A stretch of 9,752 nt of DNA from Pseudomonadota bacterium (GTDB lineage Bacteria; Pseudomonadota; Alphaproteobacteria; Acetobacterales; Acetobacteraceae): contig JAJZEG010000301.1 of assembly GCA_021828605.1 (NCBI GenBank), positions 1 through 9,752 on the forward strand. Direction: 5' to 3'. Positions 1 through 5,749 of the stretch are shown piece after piece. Made by a program: the position numbers and the translations under genes. The stretch's first letter is position 1; each line of letters opens with the position of its first letter. The notes beneath the pieces are model-generated. The model saw only the letters and a list, made by a program, of their open reading frames with translations, did no database searches and was not told the DNA's origin.

Positions 1-537
1 AAAACCGGCACCTCGCAGGTGGTCGGCAAAAATGGCCGCTACCGTAATCATTTGAACAACGCCTCGTTCATGGCGATGTTCCCGGCCAACCGGCCTCGCT
101 TCGTGGTCTATGTGATGGTCATCCATCCGCACCCGACCAAAAAAATGGCCCATTTTTCCTATGGTTTCACCACGGGCGGCTATGTTTCCGCCCCCGCCGT
201 CGGGCGGATCATCGCGCGTATCGGCCCAATGCTCGGCATCAAACCCCTGGCCGGCGCCGCCCTCAAACAGGTCAGCGCACGCTGGCAAATCCCGCTCAAA
301 CCTTCCGTCCCGCCCGGCCAGACCGGCCTAGGCCCCGGCAACCCGTTCCCCCCCGGCGCCAATCGCTACGCCTATCTCCTGGCCCATCAGCAGCCGCCAA
401 AACCAATCCACGCCCGCATCGCGCAAGCCGCCTTGCAACGGGCGCTCATGGCCATCCCCGACCAACCCTTGCCACGCGACCAAAACCATCACCGCGAGCG
501 CGACGCCCACACCCTCATCAACCAGCGTCGCGGCTGA
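1..537 (+). CDS. ftsI: FtsI (PBP3) peptidoglycan transpeptidase, C-terminal part
   Basis: This is the end of the class B penicillin-binding protein that cross-links septal peptidoglycan; it acts in the periplasm, anchored in the inner membrane as part of the divisome. The first codons of the window read KTGTSQ, the KTG motif of the transpeptidase fold. The SxxK and SxN motifs and the membrane anchor must lie off the left edge. The motif is followed by NNASFMAMFPANRPRFVVYV and GGYVSAPAVGRIIARIGPML, the usual end of alphaproteobacterial FtsI; the second stretch separates it from MrdA/PBP2. GTG at 19 is internal, not a start. Conservation ends near base 246 (LGIKP), yet the frame stays open for about 95 more Pro/Gln/His/Arg-rich residues to TGA at 535-537. 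That is longer than the short tail usual in the family, and it overlaps the 3' end of convergent hpnE. The identity is firm; the true stop is less certain. No murE follows. Confidence 0.85.
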   Translation, partial: KTGTSQVVGKNGRYRNHLNNASFMAMFPANRPRFVVYVMVIHPHPTKKMAHFSYGFTTGGYVSAPAVGRIIARIGPMLGIKPLAGAALKQVSARWQIPLKPSVPPGQTGLGPGNPFPPGANRYAYLLAHQQPPKPIHARIAQAALQRALMAIPDQPLPRDQNHHRERDAHTLINQRRG

Positions 538-1783
538 TTGCCCGCGCCGCCGCTTCACCCGAGCGAATCGCCCCCTCAATCGTCGCAGGCAAGCCGGTCG
601 CGGTATAATCGCCCGCCAACCCCAAATTCCCGATCACCCGCCCCTCAATCACCGGCGCCACACCCGGACGGCGCAAAATCTGCGCGGGCGTTGCCGCAAA
701 AGTCGCGCGCTTTTCCTTCACCACCCGATAAGCGGGCAGGTTGCGCGGCAGCCCAAACGCGCGCCGCAAATCCGACCACACTTCCAGCGCCAGCGCCTCG
801 GCATCATCCTCAACCCGATCATTCGCCGCACTGATGGTCACTGAAACCACCTCGTTCTTTTCAAACACCCATTCCGCCGCCCCGCCCAGCAACGCATAAA
901 ACCCGGCCGGACCCGGCGGAATTCCCGCCCGAAAATGCAGGTTCAAAATCGCCTCATGCTGATCAGGAACCACCAGCCCCGGCAGCAAATCCGCCGCAAC
1001 CCAAGGCGGCGCCGCCATGATCACCCGATCGCCTGCGCGCATAATTTCATCACTATTCGGCCCGCTCAGCCTTGTGATCACCCCATCCGCAACCTCCAGC
1101 GCCGCAATCCGCGCGCCAAACCGCAACTCCGCGCCGCGCGCCCGCAAATAGGCCAAAGCCGGATCCACCAGGCTTTCCGACAACCCCACTTTCGGAAAGC
1201 GCGGGATCGCCGCCGCCCCACCCCGACCAATGGTTTCGCGCAACACCGCTCCCAGCAATGCCGCAGACCCCTGATCCGCCTTGGTATTCAGTGCGGCAAT
1301 CGCGAGCGGTTCCACCAGCCGATCGTACAACGCCTCAACATCGCCCATCAGCGCCGCAACCCGATCCTCCGGTCCGGCCCGATCCAGCCGCCGTAGCTGC
1401 ACATAATCGCGCAATCGCGATCCCGGCACTCGGCATTTATCGCGAAAAATCCAAAACGGCACCCGGCTGTTATTCAGCCGCAACGCCCAACTCGCCCCCG
1501 AGACCAAATCAATAAACGGAAACACCGCGCGCTCCGGCCCGGTCAGCGTCTCGGCGGCGCCAATCCGCGCCAAATATTTCATCGCCGCATGATTGCCCGC
1601 CGCCAGCACATGATTGCCGTTATCAATCCGGCAGCCCAGCGTCGCATCATGGTACGACCGGCAACGCCCGCCCGCGAACCGCGCCGCTTCATGCAGCACC
1701 ACCCGCTCGCCGCGCTCAGCCAAGGCGCTCGCCGCCGCTAACCCGGCCATCCCGGCACCAATAACATGCACGCGCCTGCTCAT
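518..1783 (-). CDS. hpnE: HpnE, FAD-dependent hydroxysqualene reductase (squalene-forming)
   Basis: Last enzyme of the three-step bacterial squalene route: a flavoprotein of the amine-oxidase/phytoene-desaturase superfamily that reduces hydroxysqualene to squalene (known for the family). The 421-residue protein has an N-terminal Rossmann dinucleotide motif, VHVIGAGMAGLAAASAL (G9, G11, G14), followed by an acidic residue in VVLHEA and the GGRC turn. The C-terminal FAD signature GDYTATGLPATIEGAIRSG starts near residue 391. Length and both motifs fit HpnE throughout, with no frameshift. The start ATG overlaps the hpnD stop as ATGA (1780-1783) and has a strong Shine-Dalgarno sequence, GGAGTGAGG, just upstream inside hpnD. 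It is the last recognisable gene of the hpn operon; its stop lies within the convergent ftsI frame, so there is no room for a separate intergenic terminator. Related carotenoid desaturases were considered, but the neighbours and C-terminus favour HpnE. Confidence 0.94.
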   Translation of the reverse strand: MSRRVHVIGAGMAGLAAASALAERGERVVLHEAARFAGGRCRSYHDATLGCRIDNGNHVLAAGNHAAMKYLARIGAAETLTGPERAVFPFIDLVSGASWALRLNNSRVPFWIFRDKCRVPGSRLRDYVQLRRLDRAGPEDRVAALMGDVEALYDRLVEPLAIAALNTKADQGSAALLGAVLRETIGRGGAAAIPRFPKVGLSESLVDPALAYLRARGAELRFGARIAALEVADGVITRLSGPNSDEIMRAGDRVIMAAPPWVAADLLPGLVVPDQHEAILNLHFRAGIPPGPAGFYALLGGAAEWVFEKNEVVSVTISAANDRVEDDAEALALEVWSDLRRAFGLPRNLPAYRVVKEKRATFAATPAQILRRPGVAPVIEGRVIGNLGLAGDYTATGLPATIEGAIRSGEAAARAISRDAG

Positions 1784-2652
1784 AGAGCCTCACTCCGCCG
1801 ATCCGCTAACAAAATCAACTGCGCCGCCAAGCCAATTTTGCGCCAGAGCGGCAGCCGCACCCGCTCGCCCTGAAAACCGCGCGCGCGCATCAGCCCCAGC
1901 AAAGGCCGATAGGATGCCGCCATCAGCCGCGCCGGACGCATCGCGCGCCGATCACACGCCTGCATCGCCTGCGCCGCTTTGCCAAAATGCGCCTCCGCCC
2001 GATCCGCCATCACCGCCAATATTTTTGGCAAAGCGGGACTAACCAAAGCCGCTTGCGGCGTGGCGGGCACCTGATAGTCGCGCAGCAATGGGCTCGGCAA
2101 ATACAGCCGCTCGCGCTGCGCATCCTCGTTCACATCGCGCACAATATTGGTCAGTTGCAACGCCCGCCCCAAATGATGCGCCACCGTCCGCCCGGCCTCG
2201 GTCGGCTCACCGAAAATTCGGATCGATAACCGGCCAACCGCCGAAGCGACCCGGTCACAATATAAATCTAACAGCGCGTCATCGGGGGCCACAATCGGCG
2301 CCTCGATATCCATCGCCATCCCATCGATAATCGCGATAAAATCATCCTCCGCCAACCCATAGCGCCGCACCGCAACCGCAAGCACCCTGGTAATCGGATC
2401 ACTCACCCGCCCTTCATATAAATCAGCAATCCGCGCGCGCCATTGCGCCAAACCCGCAATCCGCGCCGCCGCCGCCAGATCATCATCATCGGCAATATCA
2501 TCAACCGCGCGGCAAAACGCATAAACCCCATACATCGCAATCCGGCGCGGCGCGGTCAGCACCGTCATCCCGCGATAAAACGAGGTGCCCGCAGCACGGG
2601 TCAGCGCCGTCACCGCTGCGGCATCCTCCGCCTGAAAAACCACCTCACTCAT
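1780..2652 (-). CDS. hpnD: HpnD, presqualene diphosphate synthase
   Basis: Trans-isoprenyl diphosphate synthase (squalene/phytoene synthase fold) that condenses two farnesyl diphosphates into presqualene diphosphate, the entry step of hopanoid-directed squalene synthesis. The 290-residue protein has SFYRGMTVL at 24-32. The first Asp-rich Mg-diphosphate site, in AVDDIADDDD, is near 49-58, and the second, NIVRDVNEDAQRERLYLP, at 169-186. These are the two motifs expected in an active enzyme and the spacing is normal. The second motif is the NxxRDVxED form typical of HpnD and phytoene synthase, which separates it from the neighbouring HpnC. The start ATG overlaps the hpnC stop (ATGA, 2649-2652). 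I see no clear Shine-Dalgarno sequence upstream (GCATATTGC precedes the ATG), so translation probably depends on coupling to hpnC. A phytoene synthase role is the alternative, but the hpn context makes it unlikely. Confidence 0.94.
   Translation of the reverse strand: MSEVVFQAEDAAAVTALTRAAGTSFYRGMTVLTAPRRIAMYGVYAFCRAVDDIADDDDLAAAARIAGLAQWRARIADLYEGRVSDPITRVLAVAVRRYGLAEDDFIAIIDGMAMDIEAPIVAPDDALLDLYCDRVASAVGRLSIRIFGEPTEAGRTVAHHLGRALQLTNIVRDVNEDAQRERLYLPSPLLRDYQVPATPQAALVSPALPKILAVMADRAEAHFGKAAQAMQACDRRAMRPARLMAASYRPLLGLMRARGFQGERVRLPLWRKIGLAAQLILLADRRSEAL
1788..1796 (-). promoter_or_regulatory. Ribosome binding site of hpnE
   Basis: On the - strand the sequence GGAGTGAGG precedes the hpnE ATG by four bases. 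It offers two anti-Shine-Dalgarno matches, GGAG (9 bases before the ATG) and GAGG (4 bases before). It lies within the last codons of hpnD and supports ATG at 1783 as the start, so hpnE can be initiated both directly and by ribosomes finishing hpnD. Confidence 0.6.
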
Positions 2653-3491
2653 GCAATATGCGGCAAAGCGGTCAACAACGCCGCCACAAAATCAGCCTTG
2701 CGCAACTTCACCCGCCCTGCCAACGGATCCTGCCGGCCCAGCCGCCGATGCAATCGCTGGGCTAACCTGACAATCACCCCGGTTTCCAAGCGCATCCGGC
2801 GCGAACGCAGCTGACCCGGCAAGGCCTGCGCCGCATCATTCAACGCGCTGGTCTTGACCAATATTTCATCAAACACGCCGCGCAGGGCAGGGGAGGTGAC
2901 CGGCGCGGTCAACGCCTCAACCCCGATCCCCGCCGCATTAAGGGCGTTGACGGGCAAATAACACCGCTTGAGGCTGCGCCAATCCTCCGCACAATCCTGC
3001 ATATGATTAAGCACCTGCAAACTCGCACAAAGCGCATCCGACGCAGGCCAACTCGCCCGATTCTCGCGGTGCAAATCCAGCACGAACCGCCCGACCGGTG
3101 CCGCCGAATACCGACAATAATCCATCAATTCCTGCCAGTCGGCATAACGCTGTTTGGTCGCATCCTGGCGAAACGCCACCAGCAATTCCCGGGCATGGGT
3201 CGCGGGCATAGCCATCGCCTGGAGGCTTGCGCGCAACCGGCTCGCACTCGGCGATCCCGCTTGCCGGGCCCCGCTCACCACCATATCCATCACATCCAGC
3301 CGCGCGATCTTTTGCTCCGGTGTCAAATCCGGGTGATCGGCAATATCATCGGCATTGCGGGCGAAATCGTAAAACGCATGGACATGCGGGCGTAATTTCG
3401 GATGGATCAACACCCCCACCGGGAAGTTCTCATCCTGCCGACCCTTGCCCGACGCCATTTCAACCGTATCAGCCGGGATCACCAGATTCAT
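2649..3491 (-). CDS. hpnC: HpnC, hydroxysqualene synthase
   Basis: Second member of the squalene/phytoene synthase fold in the operon; in characterised systems HpnC converts presqualene diphosphate to hydroxysqualene. The 280-residue protein opens with ENFPVGVLIHPKLRPHVHAF, typical of HpnC. It carries the first Asp-rich site FARNADDIADHPD (DDIAD at 48-52), YSAAPVGR at 128-135, and the second site LNHMQDCAEDW with QDCAED at 165-170, then LKRCYLP. The QDC(A/G)xD form of the second motif is the mark that distinguishes HpnC from HpnD, so the two paralogues can be assigned with confidence. The start ATG overlaps the hpnB stop (ATGA, 3488-3491) and has GGAG seven bases upstream. The end overlaps the hpnD start in the same way. 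No truncation or missing catalytic residue is seen. Confidence 0.94.
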   Translation of the reverse strand: MNLVIPADTVEMASGKGRQDENFPVGVLIHPKLRPHVHAFYDFARNADDIADHPDLTPEQKIARLDVMDMVVSGARQAGSPSASRLRASLQAMAMPATHARELLVAFRQDATKQRYADWQELMDYCRYSAAPVGRFVLDLHRENRASWPASDALCASLQVLNHMQDCAEDWRSLKRCYLPVNALNAAGIGVEALTAPVTSPALRGVFDEILVKTSALNDAAQALPGQLRSRRMRLETGVIVRLAQRLHRRLGRQDPLAGRVKLRKADFVAALLTALPHIA

Positions 3492-4630
3492 CCATTCGCT
3501 CCGTAATCACGGCGCTTCCATTGCGCCCCCGCACCCCGCCAATAACGCCGCGCCGAGGCAATCGTCGCCTCCAAATACAGCGCCGCCACCAGCGGCAAAG
3601 TCAGCGCCCACAAACCACCCAGCCGGTATCGCCGCAAGGTCGGCAAATACGACATCACGGCCAAAGCACTCGCCAGTAGTCCCGCGACCCAGCCAATCCC
3701 ATGCCCAAAGACCAGCGCCAATGGCGGCACCAGCCAAACCTCCGCCAACCCGATAACCGTCAGTGCCAATAACAATCCCGAATGCCGCAACTGGGTAAAG
3801 GCCGACCGCGCAATCATCGCGCGAATATCACCAAAATGCGGATAGGGCCGGATCGATTGCGCCAACCCCGAATGGCCTAAATAAATTGCCCCGCCGGGTT
3901 TCACCGCACCAGCCAAGGTCACATCATCAATCAGCGCCCCGCGCATCGCACCCACCCCGCCAATCCGCTCTAACGCGCTGCGCCGGATCAACACCGTCCC
4001 GCCCGCCGCCGCCGCCACCTTTGATAACGGGTCATTCACCTGGCCAAACGGATACAGCATCTGGAAAAAATACACGAAAGCCGGAATCAACATCCGCTCC
4101 GCCAGGCTCACGCAATTCAGCCGCACCATCTCCGAAACCATATCCAACCGATATCGCCCCTGCTTCTGCTGCAACCGCGCCACTAACGCCGATAAATGGC
4201 GCGGATCATGGGTAATATCCGCATCGGTAAATAAAATCAGCGGCGCATCACTCCGCACCACCCCTTGCTCCAACGCAAACAACTTGCCAGCCCAACCCAA
4301 AGGTTTATCGGCCCCCTCAATCAACATAAATCGCGGATCACCCCCCGCCATCAGCCGTGCGCGCGCCGCCGTTTCATCGGCACTCCGATCATCGACTAAC
4401 AAAACGCGAAACTCACCCGGATAATCCTGCGCCAGGAGCGAGGCAATCACCGGCGCAATCATCTCGGCCTCATCGCGCGCAGGCACAATAATATCCACAC
4501 GCGGCGCCGGATCGGGCAGAGCTGCCACCAATTCCGGCCCACTCTGCCAAAAGCCGGTCCCGCGCCCGCCATGCAGCAGGACCAAATACAGCCAAATCAC
4601 CGCAGCAAGGATCGCCAAAACTGACAGCAT
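3488..4630 (-). CDS. hpnB: HpnB, hopanoid-associated membrane glycosyltransferase (GT2)
   Basis: Family 2 glycosyltransferase of the hopene-associated HpnB group; its sugar donor and acceptor are not established. The 380-residue protein has an N-terminal membrane segment (about 4-21). A cytosolic GT-A domain follows, with VDIIVPARDEAEM (45-57), LLVDDRSADET (77-87), PLGWAGKLFAL (110-120), the metal-binding DAD (136-138) in LFTDADITHDP, and IDDVTL (234-239) where the catalytic acidic residue is expected. Three hydrophobic segments follow (about 285-308, 311-330, 338-357), then a basic tail ending WRGAGAQWKRRDYG, typical of HpnB. The layout suggests an inner-membrane enzyme with its catalytic domain in the cytoplasm. 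The start is two bases after the hpnA stop, with only a weak purine-rich GCGGG upstream. Ceramide-glucosyltransferase-like GT2 proteins resemble it, but the hpn neighbours fix the assignment. Confidence 0.92.
   Translation of the reverse strand: MLSVLAILAAVIWLYLVLLHGGRGTGFWQSGPELVAALPDPAPRVDIIVPARDEAEMIAPVIASLLAQDYPGEFRVLLVDDRSADETAARARLMAGGDPRFMLIEGADKPLGWAGKLFALEQGVVRSDAPLILFTDADITHDPRHLSALVARLQQKQGRYRLDMVSEMVRLNCVSLAERMLIPAFVYFFQMLYPFGQVNDPLSKVAAAAGGTVLIRRSALERIGGVGAMRGALIDDVTLAGAVKPGGAIYLGHSGLAQSIRPYPHFGDIRAMIARSAFTQLRHSGLLLALTVIGLAEVWLVPPLALVFGHGIGWVAGLLASALAVMSYLPTLRRYRLGGLWALTLPLVAALYLEATIASARRYWRGAGAQWKRRDYGANG
3499..3502 (-). promoter_or_regulatory. Ribosome binding site of hpnC
   Basis: GGAG on the - strand lies seven bases before the hpnC ATG, inside the last codons of hpnB. 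It supports the start at 3491, which gives the ATGA overlap with the hpnB stop. Confidence 0.5.
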
Positions 4631-4632
4631 GA

Positions 4633-5682
4633 TCAGCCCGCAGTAACCGGATGAAACGCAATCGATGCCAGCAGCCCGCGCTTACAAAAATCGACCAGCG
4701 CATCCTCGAACGCCCGCATCGCCGGGCGCGGCGCGTAACCCAAATCGCGCACCGCCTTGCCTGAATCATACCACATCCGATGCCGCGCCATCGCCAGCAT
4801 ATCGCGCGTCATCATCGGCGCATGGCCGCTCAACCGCGCCCATCCTTCCATCATCGCCGCAATCGGCACCAGCGGCGCAATCGGCAGCCTGATCCGCGGC
4901 GCCGCCCGCCCGGCCAGCTCGGCAATCATCCGCCCAATCTCCGAGAGCATCAGATTATCCCCGCCCAATATATAGGACTCGCCGGCTCTACCCCGTTGCT
5001 CCGCCAGCACATGCCCCGCCGCGACATCATCGACATGCACAATATTCATCCCGGTCTCGACATAAGCGGGCATCAACCCGCGCGCGGCATCCAGCACCAT
5101 CCGCCCGGTCGGCGTCGGTTTGATATCCCCCGGCCCAACCGGCGCCGAGGGATTAACAATCACCACATCCAGCCCCTCAGCCACCAAACCCCGCACCGCA
5201 ATCTCCGCATCATATTTCGAGCGTTTATAGGGCCCGATATGATGCTCAGGCCGGTTCAGCGTGGCCTCATTGGCGGGGATTCCATGATCCCCCAACCCCA
5301 AGGCCGCGACACTACTGGTATAAACCATGCGTTTCACACCCGCCGCGTGGGCCGCCCGCAACAACGAAACCGAGCCATCGATATTGGTCCGCCGCATCAC
5401 CGACACATCCGGCACCCATAGCCGGTAATCCGCCGCGACATGAAACAATCCGGTGCAGCCTTGCACCGCCGCCGCCAGCGAGGCCGGATCGGTCAAATCC
5501 GCAATCACCCGCTCACCGGGCAAATCGCGCAAATTGCCCAAATCACTCCCGGCCCGATGTGCAATCCTAATCGCCCGGCCTTGGCGCACCAAGGCGCGCG
5601 CCACCGCAGCCCCGGTGAAACCGGTCGCCCCGGTCACCAAGGTCAGGTCAGGAACACGCGTTTGGCTCGATAAATCAGACAT
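4633..5682 (-). CDS. hpnA: HpnA, hopanoid-associated SDR (NAD-dependent epimerase family)
   Basis: Extended short-chain dehydrogenase of the hopanoid-associated sugar epimerase group. The family is named for sugar-nucleotide epimerases, but its reaction in hopanoid producers is unproven. The N-terminal NAD(P)-binding motif TGATGFTG lies at residues 17-24. LFHVAADYRLWVPD (about 79-92), which is characteristic of HpnA, follows. The catalytic set is YTSS (Ser near 123-124) and YKRSK (Tyr152, Lys156). Then come VNPSAPVGPGD and the substrate-domain stretch NIVHVDDVAAGHVLAEQ. All catalytic residues are present and the length of 349 is normal. I chose ATG at 5682; GTG directly before it (5685) is an equal alternative and would add one residue. 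Upstream is only a weak GGCGGG. It opens the hpn block, 64 bases after addA, and the hpnB start follows its stop by two bases. A dihydroflavonol-reductase-like label would be the generic alternative. Confidence 0.92.
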   Translation of the reverse strand: MSDLSSQTRVPDLTLVTGATGFTGAAVARALVRQGRAIRIAHRAGSDLGNLRDLPGERVIADLTDPASLAAAVQGCTGLFHVAADYRLWVPDVSVMRRTNIDGSVSLLRAAHAAGVKRMVYTSSVAALGLGDHGIPANEATLNRPEHHIGPYKRSKYDAEIAVRGLVAEGLDVVIVNPSAPVGPGDIKPTPTGRMVLDAARGLMPAYVETGMNIVHVDDVAAGHVLAEQRGRAGESYILGGDNLMLSEIGRMIAELAGRAAPRIRLPIAPLVPIAAMMEGWARLSGHAPMMTRDMLAMARHRMWYDSGKAVRDLGYAPRPAMRAFEDALVDFCKRGLLASIAFHPVTAG

Positions 5683-5685
5683 CAC

Positions 5686-5749
5686 CCGCCATCGAATAAC
5701 GATAAAACCGCAATCTGCAAAATCGGGCGCGCCAAACCGATGCGTCGCC
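5686..5749. other. addA-hpnA spacer, no clear promoter or terminator
   Basis: This is the only real intergenic gap in the window. On the - strand it is less GC-rich than its surroundings near hpnA (GGTTTTATCGTTATTCG), but I see no well-spaced -35/-10 pair and no hairpin followed by a T-run. Read-through from addA into the hpn genes is therefore possible. A 23-codon frame starting ATG at 5753 (overlapping the addA stop as ATGA) and ending TGA at 5682-5684 (overlapping the hpnA ATG) fills it exactly. This frame is discussed as a finding and not called as a gene. Confidence 0.5.

Noticed and set aside
323..338. Palindrome GGCCTAGGCC within a CCGG-flanked stretch, as a terminator for the hpn operon
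   Set aside because: The loop would be only two bases and no T-run follows on either strand, so it is not a credible intrinsic terminator.
935..1396. 153-residue + strand frame opposite hpnE
   Set aside because: Low-complexity Arg/Gln/Pro/His composition and no motif; hpnE is continuous on the opposite strand.
1786..1800. Near-identical CTCACTCCGC string at about 1790 and 6668 as a dispersed repeat
   Set aside because: Only about a dozen bases match and both encode an RSEA tetrapeptide in coding frame; chance codon similarity.
4002..4018. Short GCC/GGC triplet run as a tandem repeat
   Set aside because: It encodes the Ala-rich KVAAAAGG stretch of HpnB and is normal codon repetition.
4780..5421. 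213-residue + strand frame opposite hpnA
   Set aside because: It is an antisense shadow of hpnA in GC-rich DNA: Arg/His/Pro/Gln-rich, no recognisable domain, and hpnA itself has full family motifs.
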